64,000 nucleotides of DNA from Mycolicibacterium flavescens. GTDB lineage: Bacteria > Actinomycetota > Actinomycetes > Mycobacteriales > Mycobacteriaceae. The stretch is taken from positions 434,001 through 498,000 of the forward strand of contig NZ_MIHA01000001.1 in assembly GCF_001722335.1 (NCBI RefSeq), written 5' to 3'. The notes beneath the pieces were generated by a model that was not told where the DNA came from, ran no database searches, and worked only from the letters and a program-made list of their open reading frames with translations. This document shows, piece after piece, positions 16,191 through 25,890 of this stretch (positions are counted from its first letter, which is position 1; each line of letters begins with the position of its first letter). The translations under genes were made by a program, and so were the position numbers.

Positions 16191-16682
16191 ATGACGTCCA
16201 ACCCGGCGGTCGCCCGCCTGCACCACTGGCCGGCGCCGGCCAGCATGACCCTCACCGGCACCCTGCGCTTCATCGCGGAGCGCGCCGCCGAGGAGGTGGG
16301 TGTGTCGTCGGGCGCCGGTGTCACGCTGTTGACGACGGGCGGGCGCCGCATCACTTCGGTGGCCACCGACGCCGTGGCCGAGCAGCTCAGCGCGTTGCAC
16401 GACGGTTACCACGGAAACCCCGGCAGCACAGCGTGGTTGCGCGGCTCGGCGGCCCTGCGGTGGTCGGACTGGTACCGGCGCGCCACCGAACTCGGGGCGC
16501 CCAGCGTGCTGGTCGCACCGCTGCGCACGCCGCAGCGGGTGTTGGGGGTGCTGATGGTGTACTCGTGCCGACCCGACGCCTACCGCCGCTCGGACGAGGA
16601 CATGCTCGACCACTACGCCGGTGACGCCGCGATCCTGATCGACGAAACCCAGAGCGCGCGAACGCAGTTCGACAGGCGCTGA
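16191..16682 (+). CDS. GAF-domain sensory protein
   Basis: 163 aa. One GAF domain fills most of the chain (TLTGTLRFIAERAAEEVG, GAGVTLLTTGGRRITSVA, LVAPLRTPQRVLGVLMVYS spans). It resembles the GAF half of actinobacterial GAF-ANTAR regulators but stops before any ANTAR or output domain, so it probably works through a partner. The ATG at 16191 has no good ribosome binding site; a TTG at 16176 with GGGA upstream is an alternative. A perfect SigF-type promoter precedes it. Convergent with the APC permease gene. Confidence 0.75.
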   Translation: MTSNPAVARLHHWPAPASMTLTGTLRFIAERAAEEVGVSSGAGVTLLTTGGRRITSVATDAVAEQLSALHDGYHGNPGSTAWLRGSAALRWSDWYRRATELGAPSVLVAPLRTPQRVLGVLMVYSCRPDAYRRSDEDMLDHYAGDAAILIDETQSARTQFDRR

Positions 16683-16688
16683 GCCGGT

Positions 16689-18026
16689 TCAGTCCGTCTG
16701 GTGGCGGGTCGCCGCGCGGGCAACCAGGTACAGCACTGCGCCGACGGCCAGCAGGATCGCGGCGAACAACCACACCTTGGCGGTCTGCTGGGTCAGCAGC
16801 AGCACACACGACGCCACACCGAGCACCGGCACCGCGGTCCACACCCGGAAGTGCGGATGGTCGACGTGGTCGCGGCGCAGGACCAGCACCGCGACGTTGG
16901 TCGAGATGAACACGAACAACAGCAGCAGCACGACGGTCTCGGCGAGCGTCGACAACTCGCCGACCAGGCTGAGCCCCATCGCCACCACCGTCGTGGCCAC
17001 GATCGCCGCCCACGGCGTACGCCGTCCGGGCAGGACGCGTCCGAGCACCGAGGGCAGCAGGTTGTGCTCGGCCATTCCGTAGGTCAGCCGGCTCGCCATG
17101 ATCATGGTCAGCAGCGCGCCGTTGGCGACCGCGACCAGGGCGATCGCGCTGAACAGCCAGTCGGGCACCCCGACACCGGTGGCCGCCACCACGTCGAGCA
17201 GCGGACCCGACGACTGGGTCAGCTCCTCGGGGGGCAGTGCGATCGCGCTTGCCAGGCCGACGAGGGCGTAGATCACCCCGGCGGTGATCAGCGCGCCGAA
17301 CAGCGCGGTCGGATACACCTTGCTGGGGTTGCGGATCTCCTCGGCGACGTTGGCCGAGGTCTCGAAGCCGACGAACGAGTAGTACGCCACGATCGCCCCG
17401 GCCAGGATGGCCAGCGCCGGGGTCGCGCCGTCGGGGAATTCGGTGACGCGACTTACCTCGCCGCGGCCCGCACCGACCATCATCGCCACCGAGATGATCA
17501 CGATCAGCAGACCCGTCAGCTCGATGACGGTCATCACCACGTTGCTCTTGACCGATTCGCTGATCCCGCGGGCGTTGAGGCAGGCGATCAGCGCCAGGAA
17601 GACCACCGCGGCGGGCACCGCCGGCACGTCGATGAAGGTCGTCAGGTAGTCGCCGGCGAACGCCAGCGACAGCCCGGCCGCGCTGGTGACGCCGGCGGCC
17701 AACATGCAGAAGCCCACGAGGAACGACACGACCGGCCGCCCGAACGCGCGCTCCGCGAAGACGGCCGCGCCGCCGGCGCGCGGATACTTGGTCACCAGTT
17801 CGGCGTACGAGCCCGCGGTGAGCAACGCCAGGAACAGCGCCACCAGCAGCGGCGCCCACAGCGCCCCGCCCACATCCCCGGCCAGCACGCCCATCAGCGC
17901 ATAGATCCCGGCGCCGAGCACGTCGCCGAGGATGAACAGGAACAGCAGCGGACCGGTGATCTTGCGTTTGAGCTTGTCCTCGTTGACCGGGGTGTCGCTG
18001 TCGCTGGCTTTCGCCGCAGATGTCAT
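16689..18026 (-). CDS. APC-superfamily amino acid permease
   Basis: 445 aa with about 12 hydrophobic segments. The N-terminal motif LGDVLGAGIYALMG and the helix 6 region PALAILAGAIVAYYSFVGFE (two spans) are diagnostic of the APC family, cationic amino acid / amino acid-polyamine branch. Cytoplasmic membrane uptake of amino acids is expected; the substrate is not determinable. A GTTT-N15-GGGTAT promoter lies 11-35 bp upstream of the ATG, which suggests stress induction. Confidence 0.9.
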   Translation of the reverse strand: MTSAAKASDSDTPVNEDKLKRKITGPLLFLFILGDVLGAGIYALMGVLAGDVGGALWAPLLVALFLALLTAGSYAELVTKYPRAGGAAVFAERAFGRPVVSFLVGFCMLAAGVTSAAGLSLAFAGDYLTTFIDVPAVPAAVVFLALIACLNARGISESVKSNVVMTVIELTGLLIVIISVAMMVGAGRGEVSRVTEFPDGATPALAILAGAIVAYYSFVGFETSANVAEEIRNPSKVYPTALFGALITAGVIYALVGLASAIALPPEELTQSSGPLLDVVAATGVGVPDWLFSAIALVAVANGALLTMIMASRLTYGMAEHNLLPSVLGRVLPGRRTPWAAIVATTVVAMGLSLVGELSTLAETVVLLLLFVFISTNVAVLVLRRDHVDHPHFRVWTAVPVLGVASCVLLLTQQTAKVWLFAAILLAVGAVLYLVARAATRHQTD

Positions 18027-18036
18027 GTACCTGCAG

Positions 18037-18061
18037 ATACCCGGCGGGCTGAGCGGGAAAC
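18037..18061 (-). promoter_or_regulatory. SigF-type promoter of the APC permease gene
   Basis: On the minus strand, GTTT (18061-18058), 15-nt spacer, GGGTAT (18042-18037), an exact consensus. The transcript would start about 5 nt before the ATG at 18026, leaving almost no leader. Confidence 0.7.
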
Positions 18062-18200
18062 GACCGCTGTGCGGGGTTGCGACACGGTCACGGATGCATA
18101 CCTATCCGCACACCAAGATCACTTTCGCCACAGCGGTCACTAACGTCACTTGCGCCCTATCGCTGACGTCGCCGCGACGTCCGCCGCGGAAAGGTGTGAC

Positions 18201-19586
18201 ATGGCGCCGCGCTCCCCTCTCCTGCCGCTCTCGGTGGCCACCGTGATCGGCCTGGGCATCGCGTTCGGGGTGGCGCCGGATGCGCTCGCCGAACCCTGCA
18301 CGGGCGCGGCCGCGGCCGCGCAACCACCCGCGGCGCCCAACGCCGGTGCGACACCGGCGCTGCCGGGCGGTCCGCCGGTCGGGCACCGGCCGCGCGGCAC
18401 CAACGACGGCGCCCCACTGCCGCCGCTGGGCCAACTCCCCCGCTCGGCCCAGATGCAGCAGCAGGCGGCGGTCGTACCGGCCCCTGCGCCGGTCGATGCC
18501 ACCGCCCGTCAGGTCGCTGCGCCCGACCCGCCACCGCCGCCCGCCCCGCCGGGCACCTCGCTGGTGGGTTGGGTGACCGGACCGGAGAGCCCCAACGACA
18601 CCATCGGGCGGTTCGCGATCACCGGCACCGACCTCGGGATCATGTGGGACAACGGCGATCCCGCCAACCGGCAGGTGCTGATGGCGTTCGGCGACACCTA
18701 CGGCTACTGCGGTGTGCGCGGGCAGCAGTGGCGGTACAACACACTGTTCCGCACCCAGGACGGGGCGCTGTCGAAGACCGTCGCGGTGCCCGACGGCACG
18801 GTGGGCAACCGGTACTCGGGGTCCCCGCTGTGGGCGCCGGGGCTGTCCAAGCAGATCATCAACACCACCAAGTGGGCGTCGACCGAGAAGGGCATCATCC
18901 CGACCGCGGGCATCGCGGTGGGCGGTAATCAGTACGTCAACTTCATGTCGATCAAGAGCTGGGACAGCGACGGTCGCTGGACGACGAACTACTCGGCGAT
19001 CGCGGTCTCACCGGACAACGGCGAGCACTGGGGCGTCTACCCCGGCTCGGTGCGCACCCCGCACGACGGCAGCATCGAGGGCGCCCGGCACATCCCGGGC
19101 AACCAGAACTTCCAGCAGGGCGCGTTCCTCAAACCCGGGCCCGGCGACTCGTACCTGTACTCCTTCGGCACCCCCGCGGGGCGGGGCGGTGCGGTGTACG
19201 TGTCGCGGGTGCCCGCCGACGGAGTGGCTGACCTGGGCCGGTACGAGTACTGGAGTACCGACCGGAATGCTTGGGTGCCAAGAGATCCTGGTGCCGCCAC
19301 CGTCGTGATCCCGGGTCCGGTCGGTGAGATGACCGCACAGTTCAACACCTATCTCGACCAGTACCTGGTGATGTACTGCAACGGCGCCAACGACGTGGTC
19401 ATCAGGACCGCGCCCGCGCCGCAGGGGCCCTGGAGCCCCGAACGGTTGCTGGTGAGGTCAACCGAGATCCCCGGCGGCATCTACGCGCCGTTCCTGCATC
19501 CGTGGTCGACGGGCAAGGAGCTGTACTTCAACCTGTCGTTGTGGTCGGCCTACAACGTGATGCTGATGCGTACGGTCCTGCCGTGA
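18201..19586 (+). CDS. Secreted DUF4185-domain protein
   Basis: 461 aa, ATG 18201 after GGAAAGG. Signal peptide ends around PDALAEPC. A Pro/Ala-rich linker runs to about residue 115, followed by a beta-propeller-like DUF4185 domain (AITGTDLGIMWDNGD, VLMAFGDTYGYCG, MTAQFNTYLDQYLVMYC, PGGIYAPFLHPW). The repeated aromatic/Asp-box-like strands suggest a five-bladed, glycosidase-like fold acting on cell-surface or environmental polysaccharide. Function unproven. Its end is 4 bp from the convergent STAS gene. Confidence 0.85.
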   Translation: MAPRSPLLPLSVATVIGLGIAFGVAPDALAEPCTGAAAAAQPPAAPNAGATPALPGGPPVGHRPRGTNDGAPLPPLGQLPRSAQMQQQAAVVPAPAPVDATARQVAAPDPPPPPAPPGTSLVGWVTGPESPNDTIGRFAITGTDLGIMWDNGDPANRQVLMAFGDTYGYCGVRGQQWRYNTLFRTQDGALSKTVAVPDGTVGNRYSGSPLWAPGLSKQIINTTKWASTEKGIIPTAGIAVGGNQYVNFMSIKSWDSDGRWTTNYSAIAVSPDNGEHWGVYPGSVRTPHDGSIEGARHIPGNQNFQQGAFLKPGPGDSYLYSFGTPAGRGGAVYVSRVPADGVADLGRYEYWSTDRNAWVPRDPGAATVVIPGPVGEMTAQFNTYLDQYLVMYCNGANDVVIRTAPAPQGPWSPERLLVRSTEIPGGIYAPFLHPWSTGKELYFNLSLWSAYNVMLMRTVLP

Positions 19587-19590
19587 TCTC

Positions 19591-19896
19591 TCAGTCCCCG
19601 TGCGCGGCTTGCACGTCGGCCACCTGAGTCAGCCCGCTCACGGTCAGCACCGGCATCAGGATCGGGTTCGCGACGATCCGCCTGATCCGGCCGGCATGTT
19701 CGAACAGCGCGTTGATGGCCCCGCTGTCGAGATACTCGATTCCGCTGAAGTCGACCACGACCGCGTCCGAGTCTCGAGCGGCCGCAATGGCTTCGGTGAA
19801 CGCCTCGACGTTGCTCAGGTCGAGTTCACCGGCGACGCGCAGCAGCAGCGTGCCGTCATCCGCGCGGCCGGTGTGCACTTCCACTGAGGTGGCCAT
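19591..19896 (-). CDS. STAS-domain anti-anti-sigma factor
   Basis: 101 aa. STAS fold with VVVDFSGIEYLDSGAINALFE; the Ser in LDSGAI is at the conserved phosphorylation site of SpoIIAA/RsbV proteins. Such antagonists, when dephosphorylated, sequester an RsbW-type kinase and free the sigma factor. Its ATG overlaps the stop of the giant kinase-phosphatase gene by one base (TGATG), with AGGA 7 bases upstream, so the two are co-translated and probable partners. A GTG at 19899 is an alternative start. Confidence 0.88.
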   Translation of the reverse strand: MATSVEVHTGRADDGTLLLRVAGELDLSNVEAFTEAIAAARDSDAVVVDFSGIEYLDSGAINALFEHAGRIRRIVANPILMPVLTVSGLTQVADVQAAHGD

Positions 19897-22800
19897 CACG
19901 CGATCCTGGCTTGCATGTTGATCGTGGTACCGCCGTCTCCGGGTTCGATCGTGACATCCTGCATCAACGCCCGCATCAGCTCGATCCCCCGGCCTCGGTG
20001 CGCTGCCGGGTCGAAGTGCGGCGGCTTCCAGACCCCGGTGTCGACGACCGCCACGTGCAACCGGTCGGCCAGCACGGTGGCTCGCAGGGACACGGTGCCG
20101 CCGGGGCGGTCACGGTGCCCGTGTTCGATGGCGTTGGCGAGCGCCTCGCCGACGGCGATCAGCACGTCGAGCGTCTGGGTCGGTGCGACGCCGGCCTTTT
20201 TCAGCCATCCCCGCAGGGCGCTTCGGGTGGCCGCGAGTTCGCCTGCGTCAGCGGCGAATTCGATTTCCAGAGGTGCGGGTTGGCGGTACAGCATGAGGGC
20301 CACGTCGTCCTGATATCCGTAGGTCGGGGTCAACTGCGTCATGATCTGGTCGGCCAGGTCGTCGAGCGCCACGCCGCGATGGTCGAGCAGCACCTCGGAC
20401 ACCCGGCCGATCCCGGTGTCGAGTGACTCGCGCCGACGCTCGACCAGACCGTCGGTGTAGAGCAGCAGCGTCGCCCGCGGCGGTATCACGTCGCGGCTCT
20501 CGGGCCGGACGTGGTCATACGGCAACCCGAGCGGGGTCACCGAGGCGTCGTCGAGGAGCCGGATGACGCCGTCCGGGGACACCAGCACCGGCGGCGGATG
20601 GCCCGCGCTCGAGTACAGGAGTTCACCGCTCTGCGGGTCGAGCACCGCGCAGAACGCCGTCGTGCACCGCGCGCCCGGCAGCCGGGCGGCGAACCGGTCC
20701 AGCGCCGACAGCGCAGCCGCCGGGCTGGGATGCTCGAGAAGCAGTGCGCGGCAGGCACTTCGGAGCTGGCCCATCACCGTCGCGGCGGGTAGCCCGTGGC
20801 CCACGCAGTCACCGACGATCAGCGCGATCCGGCCGTCGTCGAGGTCGACGACGTCGTACCAGTCCCCGCCGACCTGAAGCGGGCGGGTCGCGGGTTGGTA
20901 TCGCACCGCGAACCCGCTGGACACCGTCGGGCCGAGGATCGCGTGCTGCAACGCCAGCGCGGTCTCACGCTGCTGGTCGAGCTGATGCACCCGTTGCAGC
21001 CCCTGCCCGAGCCGGCCGGCCAGCACCGTCAGCAGCGTGTGGTCCTCGGGCGTGAACGGGCGCCGCTCGGCCAGTTCGAGGTGCAGCACCAGCACCCCCT
21101 GCGGATGCTGCAGCGCGATGTGGGCCGTGCCCGGCCTGGTCTCGGCGACGAGCGAGTCGGCGGTGCGCAGCGCGAGGATCTCCCGCTGTGCCTGTGCGGG
21201 CAGTTCGTGCCACCGGACCGGTTTACCGGAGGACACGAAATCGATCGGCTCGCCGACGTCCTCGACGTCGGCAGACGGGAACGTCACCGCCAGTACCCGG
21301 TGGGCCCACCACACCGCGCGCAGCTCCTCGGCGGCCGCGCGGACCGCGTCGCGAAGGCTGTCCGCCTGGGCGAGTTGCTGGTTCAGCGCGGCCAGCGCGG
21401 TCTCACGCTGCACGGTGTAGTGCTCGGCGGTGACGTCGCGGAAGGTGCCGACGAGCACCTTGCGTCCGGTGTCGATCTCCTCGATCCGGTTGAACGCGAT
21501 GGTGATCCACAGCCGGTGCCCGTCGCGGTGGGTGACCGGCATCGTGTGACGCCCCTGCGGTTCGCTCAGCATCCGGTCGAACGCGTCGCGGGCCTGCCGG
21601 TGCGCCTCGGGATCGTTGTCGGCGGCCGGCCACCACGGATGCTCCGGTAGGTAGGGCAGCCCGTCGACCCCGAACCCGAGGATCTCGGTGAACGCCGCGT
21701 TGATCTCGATCACCGCGCCGTCCTCGTCGCAGACGAAGAACGCCTCCTGCAGCGAGTCGATCAGCGCGGTGCGCCACCGGGCATGGTGGTTGCGCAGCCG
21801 GGCCAGCTTGACGTTGGTACGGACCCGGGCCAGCAGTTCGGCGGCGGCGAAGGGTTTGACCAGGTAGTCGTCGGCACCGGCCTGCAGACCGTCGATTGCG
21901 GCCTCCTGCCCGGCGCGCGCGGACAGCAGCAGCACGGGCACGGCGGCGGTGCGCGGATCGGCCCGCAGCGCGGCGACGAGTTGCAGCCCGTCCAGCCGCG
22001 GCATCATCACGTCGCTGACCACCATGTCGGGCGTGCCGGCGCGGATCGCGTCCAGCGCGCTCTGCCCGTCGGTCACCGCGTCGACGAGGTAGCCGTCGTT
22101 GCGCAGCAGCCGAGCCACGTAGTCGCGCATGTCGGCGTTGTCGTCGGCGATGAGCACCCGCGGTGTGGCGCCGATACCGGGCGCCGAGGACATCACCGGC
22201 TCCGACGCGGGCGGCGGGTCGGCCCCGTCGCGGTGCTCGGGTAACCAGCGCAACGCTTCCTGCAGATACGCTTCGGCACCCGCGGTCGTCGCGCGGGGAT
22301 CGGACGCAGACCCGATCGCGTCGGCGGGCAGATGCGCGCTGCCGATCGGCAGCCGGATGGTGAATGTGGTGCCCGCACCCTCGGTGCTGTCGACGTCGAT
22401 ACTGCCGCTGTGCAGTTCGATGAGTTCCTTGACCAGCGCGAGGCCGATACCGCTGCCCTCGTTGGAGCGGGCCCGCACGTTGTCGATGCGGTGGAACCGC
22501 TCGAACAGCCGTGGCTTCTCCGCCGCGGCCACCCCGATTCCGGTGTCGCCGACGGTGACCACGGCGTCCGCACCGTCGCGGCGCACACTGATCGAGATCT
22601 CGCCCTCGAAGGTGAACTTCAGCGCGTTCGACAGCAGGTTGAAGACCACCTTCTCCCACATGTCCCGGTCGAGGTAGACCACCTCATCCAGTTCGGGGCA
22701 GTCGACGGTGAACACCAGCCCGGCCCGTTCGATCGCCGAGCGGAAGACGCTGGCTAGCTCGGCGGTGACCGCACCGAGGTCGACCGGTACGTACCGCGCC

Positions 22801-24050
22801 CGCATCCGGCCCGCCTCGATGCGGGAGAAGTCGAGCAACGTGTTGACCAGCTTGGCCAGCCGTAACCCGTTGCGCCAGACGATGTCCAGTTCACCGCGGG
22901 TGGCGTCGTCGAAATCGGCACCGCGGGTGCGTAGTTCGGCGACGGGGTCGAGGATCAACGTCAGCGGGGTGCGGAACTCGTGGCTGATGTTGGAGAAGAA
23001 CGTCGTCTTGGCCCGGTCGAGTTCGGCCAGTTCCTCGGCCCGCTGCTGCTGCGCCTGGTAGTTGCGCGCGCTGCCGACGCCCGCGGCGATGTGTCCGGCG
23101 ACGAGCGTGACGAAGCCGCGATACGCCTCGTCGAGTGGTCGGTACCGGTTCAACGCGGCGACCAGCAGTCCGCTCGGCGAACCGCCCTGCTGCAGCAGCG
23201 GCACCACCAGCGCCTGGGTGGGCGGAAGATCCCAGGCACCGGACGGCAGATCCCCGTGGCGGTCCGGGTCGAGTTCGACGACCGTCACCTCACCGCGCAC
23301 CGCGGGGCTCATCGGCCACACCCCCGAGTCGTCGCCCGGCAGGTGTGGCGGCGCAATGCGGTGTCCGGCAACGACACCGGTCGAGCCGGCCAACCGCGCA
23401 CCGCCGTCGTCGTCGAACAGATAGGTCAGCGTGAAGGGCAGGTCGCGCGTGTTGTTGCCGAGTTGACGGTCGGCGTAGGCGAGGATCTCCGCCTCGGTGC
23501 GCACCACGCTGGGGTCCGACCCCAGATCGCGCAGCGTCGTCATCTGGCGCTCGCTGATCACCTTCTGGGTGTCCTCGCTGACCACGCAGAGCATGCCGAC
23601 GACCGCGCCGCCGTCGTCGCGCAGCGGGCTGTAGGAGAAAGTGTGGTAGGTCTCCTCCTGGTAACCGGACCGCTCGAGGAACAGCAGCAGCGCCGAGTCC
23701 CAGGTGGCCTCGCCGGTGGAGAGCACCCGGTCGATGCGCGGTCCGATGTCGGGCCAGATCTCGGCCCACACCTCGCGGGCCGGCCGCCCGAGCGCCCACG
23801 GGTACTTTCGGCCCAGCGTGTCGCGACGGTAGGCGGCGTTGCAGAAGAAGGTCAGTTCCGGACCCCACGCCATCCACATCGGGAACCGCGACGACAGCAG
23901 GATGCTGACCGCGGTGCGCAGGCTCTGCGGCCAGCCCCGCACCTCACCCAGCGGGGTGGTCTCCCACGGCACGTCGGCCAGGTCGGCACCGACGTGGGGG
24001 TCGGCGCTGAAGAGCGCGGGGACGGGCGGACGCCCCTTCGGCGCGCTCAC
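19896..24050 (-). CDS. Fusion: PAS/GAF histidine kinase, receiver, PAS, GAF, SpoIIE-type phosphatase, RsbW-like ATPase
   Basis: 1384 aa. In order: PAS-like sensor 25-165; GAF-like 185-325; HisKA with phospho-His357 (SHEFRTP); HATPase 465-570 (N471/N475, DTGIG 502-506, GSGIGLAL 532-539); receiver 630-745 with phospho-Asp680 (VVSDVMMP) and Lys732; PAS 762-875; GAF-like 895-1015; PP2C/SpoIIE phosphatase 1040-1255 with GGDWYD, GDCVGHG, YTDGLVE and QDD metal residues; C-terminal RsbW-like ATPase 1265-1384 ([19 protein letters not shown]). It thus joins a two-component phosphorelay to a partner-switching phosphatase and anti-sigma kinase. GTGA overlap upstream and TGATG overlap downstream couple it to two STAS genes. 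The target sigma factor is unproven. Confidence 0.92.
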   Translation of the reverse strand: MSAPKGRPPVPALFSADPHVGADLADVPWETTPLGEVRGWPQSLRTAVSILLSSRFPMWMAWGPELTFFCNAAYRRDTLGRKYPWALGRPAREVWAEIWPDIGPRIDRVLSTGEATWDSALLLFLERSGYQEETYHTFSYSPLRDDGGAVVGMLCVVSEDTQKVISERQMTTLRDLGSDPSVVRTEAEILAYADRQLGNNTRDLPFTLTYLFDDDGGARLAGSTGVVAGHRIAPPHLPGDDSGVWPMSPAVRGEVTVVELDPDRHGDLPSGAWDLPPTQALVVPLLQQGGSPSGLLVAALNRYRPLDEAYRGFVTLVAGHIAAGVGSARNYQAQQQRAEELAELDRAKTTFFSNISHEFRTPLTLILDPVAELRTRGADFDDATRGELDIVWRNGLRLAKLVNTLLDFSRIEAGRMRARYVPVDLGAVTAELASVFRSAIERAGLVFTVDCPELDEVVYLDRDMWEKVVFNLLSNALKFTFEGEISISVRRDGADAVVTVGDTGIGVAAAEKPRLFERFHRIDNVRARSNEGSGIGLALVKELIELHSGSIDVDSTEGAGTTFTIRLPIGSAHLPADAIGSASDPRATTAGAEAYLQEALRWLPEHRDGADPPPASEPVMSSAPGIGATPRVLIADDNADMRDYVARLLRNDGYLVDAVTDGQSALDAIRAGTPDMVVSDVMMPRLDGLQLVAALRADPRTAAVPVLLLSARAGQEAAIDGLQAGADDYLVKPFAAAELLARVRTNVKLARLRNHHARWRTALIDSLQEAFFVCDEDGAVIEINAAFTEILGFGVDGLPYLPEHPWWPAADNDPEAHRQARDAFDRMLSEPQGRHTMPVTHRDGHRLWITIAFNRIEEIDTGRKVLVGTFRDVTAEHYTVQRETALAALNQQLAQADSLRDAVRAAAEELRAVWWAHRVLAVTFPSADVEDVGEPIDFVSSGKPVRWHELPAQAQREILALRTADSLVAETRPGTAHIALQHPQGVLVLHLELAERRPFTPEDHTLLTVLAGRLGQGLQRVHQLDQQRETALALQHAILGPTVSSGFAVRYQPATRPLQVGGDWYDVVDLDDGRIALIVGDCVGHGLPAATVMGQLRSACRALLLEHPSPAAALSALDRFAARLPGARCTTAFCAVLDPQSGELLYSSAGHPPPVLVSPDGVIRLLDDASVTPLGLPYDHVRPESRDVIPPRATLLLYTDGLVERRRESLDTGIGRVSEVLLDHRGVALDDLADQIMTQLTPTYGYQDDVALMLYRQPAPLEIEFAADAGELAATRSALRGWLKKAGVAPTQTLDVLIAVGEALANAIEHGHRDRPGGTVSLRATVLADRLHVAVVDTGVWKPPHFDPAAHRGRGIELMRALMQDVTIEPGDGGTTINMQARIA

Positions 24051-24397
24051 CCGTCCACCGCGTCGGCCACCGACTTGTAAGGGCGAAGCACTTTGTCGAG
24101 GCGGGTCACCTCCAACGGCCGCACCACTTCGGGGCCGGTGGCCACCACCCGCACCGAAACGCCCGCTGCAGAACCCTTCTCGTAGCAGTCGAGGACGGCG
24201 TTCAGCCCCGCACTACCGAAGTAGGTGACCGCGCCGAGGTCGACGACCAGCAGCTTGGCCGGATGCCCGCCCGCGGCCTGCAGAGCCGCATCGAAGTGGG
24301 GTTCCAGCGTCGCCACGGTGCCCGAGTCGATCTCGCCGCCGACCCACACCACCACCGCGGCGTCGCGCACGTCTCGCTTGACCTCTAACAGCGCCAC
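24047..24397 (-). CDS. STAS-domain protein (second anti-anti-sigma-like factor)
   Basis: 116 aa, GTG start. STAS fold with LLVVDLGAVTYFGSAGLNAVL (two spans). The candidate phospho-Ser is kept (YFGSAG), but the usual Asp before it is Gly, so phosphorylation may differ from that of the downstream STAS protein. Its stop overlaps the GTG of the giant fusion gene (GTGA). First gene of the operon 24397-19591. A GGGTAT hexamer on the minus strand at 24456-24451 resembles a SigF -10, but the -35 is poor. Confidence 0.85.
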   Translation of the reverse strand: MALLEVKRDVRDAAVVVWVGGEIDSGTVATLEPHFDAALQAAGGHPAKLLVVDLGAVTYFGSAGLNAVLDCYEKGSAAGVSVRVVATGPEVVRPLEVTRLDKVLRPYKSVADAVDG

Positions 24398-24496
24398 TGC
24401 CGCTCACCCGCCGCCACCGGCACAACCGGGCCTTTCGTCATGGATTCTTGATACCCCCACCGGAGCGATTTCAGCCGTGGAATACACGTGCTCTGC

Positions 24497-25192
24497 TCAC
24501 CGGGTCTGGGCGTCGGCGTCACCGCCGGTGATGCGGGTGTGCGCGGTCAACAACAGATGGTCGAACTGGCGGCGCAGATCATCGCGCTGCGCGTCGACCG
24601 AGGTGAGATCCGCGACGACCTGAGCGGCCAGCACCCGCAGTTTGGTGTTGGTCTCCTGCGACCGCCACATGAGCAACTCGAACGCGGCCTCGGCGTCGAT
24701 CTGGTAGACGAGCATCAGCGCGCCCTTGGCCTGTTCGATCGCCGCACGCGCCTCGAACAGTTCAGGCAGGGTCTCCGACAGCGCCTGGCGCCGCGTCTGG
24801 GCGAAGGTGTCGGTCAGGTCGATGTAGAACCCCTCGGTGCCGGCGACGGCGCCCGACTCGTCGACCATGCGGTCACCCAGCACGATGACGGTGTGCACTC
24901 TGCCGTTGGTGTCGATGAACCGGTGCCGGCTGGAGAATGACCCGCCGGCGTGCAGAGCGTGGTCCAGTAGATCCTGCACCTGCTGCCGGTCGTCGGGATG
25001 TTTGTGCGACAGCAGCAGTTCGGTCGTCGGCTGCACCGAACCCGGTTCGTAGCCGTGCATGCGGGCCACCTCATCGGACCATTCCCACCGTTGTCCGACG
25101 AACCAGAAGCGGAAGGTCCCGACGTTGTGGTCCGCGATCGCCCGGTCGGAGGCAGCCGGCACCGGGCTGTCTGCGGCGGCCGGGTTCGACAT
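24497..25192 (-). CDS. PAS-ANTAR signal-responsive antiterminator
   Basis: 231 aa from ATG 25192. PAS fold at about 25-125 (RWEWSDEVARMHGYEPGSV, SHKHPDDRQQVQDLLDHAL), with HRFIDTNGRVHTVIVLGDRM as the core beta strands. ANTAR domain at about 150-205 (ARAAIEQAKGALMLVYQID, AAFELLMWRSQETN), which binds paired RNA hairpins to prevent termination. Probably senses a small ligand or redox state and acts after transcription initiation. It lies 100 bp upstream of the STAS/kinase operon on the same strand, so it belongs to the same signalling neighbourhood. Confidence 0.88.
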   Translation of the reverse strand: MSNPAAADSPVPAASDRAIADHNVGTFRFWFVGQRWEWSDEVARMHGYEPGSVQPTTELLLSHKHPDDRQQVQDLLDHALHAGGSFSSRHRFIDTNGRVHTVIVLGDRMVDESGAVAGTEGFYIDLTDTFAQTRRQALSETLPELFEARAAIEQAKGALMLVYQIDAEAAFELLMWRSQETNTKLRVLAAQVVADLTSVDAQRDDLRRQFDHLLLTAHTRITGGDADAQTR

Positions 25193-25795
25193 GCGCCCAT
25201 CATCGCATTTCAACCGCTTCCAGGAGTCGGATCACGACGAGCCTTCTGCCCCGGCGGAGTTGTTCACCGTCGAGCCCGCGGCCGCACCGAGGTCACCTGT
25301 CTCGCTGATTATTGTTGTGACGCAACGGGTTTCATGTAGACGACGAGATCGACGACATTGACCACGGCGCCGAAGCGACGCGAGAGCGCAGCAGGGCCGA
25401 AATCAACGGTGCGGTAAGCGAATCGGCGTCCGGCCGGGGTGGCAGTCGTTCCCCACGAGCGATCAGGCCACCAGACCCACAGGCGAACCGACCACGGTTT
25501 GTTCGCATCCACCTTTGCTCACGGGGGCCGTCGCGCCAGTCAATCCCCACTCGCGGTCATCCCTGGTTGACGGCACGCGCGCCCTGCGCGAAGCGGGCAT
25601 ATACCACGCCAGGCCGGGGGCAACGGTGGACCGTCGGCCGTGGTGAAGACGATCCGGGCGGCCGACGAGGGTAGCTCTGGACAAGCGATGACTATCCGGT
25701 AAATTTCATCCGCGTCGGTGTATGACTCGTCAAGAACCGCAATCCAGCTGCGAATTCACCTCCTGGAATACGGCGCGGCCGGTGGTCATAAGTCC
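25193..25795. other. Intergenic stretch without a convincing gene
   Basis: Only short overlapping frames on the minus strand (for example 25309-25512) are open; none has a ribosome binding site, a recognisable domain or a sensible neighbour. The 3' part becomes clearly richer in A/T towards the iron-box promoter, typical of regulatory DNA. Confidence 0.5.
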
Positions 25796-25835
25796 CCTTA
25801 CTTAGTGACACAAACCACTTGTGTCTTAGGTAAGG
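25796..25835. promoter_or_regulatory. Long imperfect dyad next to the iron box
   Basis: Outer arms CCTTAC and GTAAGG and inner arms GACACAA (25807-25813) and TTGTGTC (25819-25825) form a roughly 40-bp dyad. Its right side runs into the IdeR-like box. It could be a second operator or part of a composite site. Confidence 0.5.
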
Positions 25836-25844
25836 CTCAGCTAA
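25826..25844 (+). promoter_or_regulatory. IdeR (iron-dependent regulator) box
   Basis: TTAGGTAAGGCTCAGCTAA matches the mycobacterial IdeR consensus (TTAGGTTAGGCTAACCTAA) at 16 of 19 positions. TAATCT at 25842-25847 fits a -10 hexamer overlapping its 3' edge, the usual arrangement for Fe-IdeR repression. The GTG of the next gene is 47 bp downstream. Confidence 0.75.
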
Positions 25845-25890
25845 TCTTCAGCTGCCGTTCGGCAAAACCACAGGCACAACAGGAGAAATC

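Noticed and set aside
24397..24460. Full SigF promoter for the STAS/kinase operon
   Set aside because: GGGTAT is present on the minus strand, but the best -35 at 15-17 nt is GGCT or GCTG, so it was noted only as a weak match.
25309..25512. Short minus-strand ORF in the 25.2-25.8 kb gap
   Set aside because: 67 codons without ribosome binding site, domain or neighbour logic; overlapped by other random short frames.
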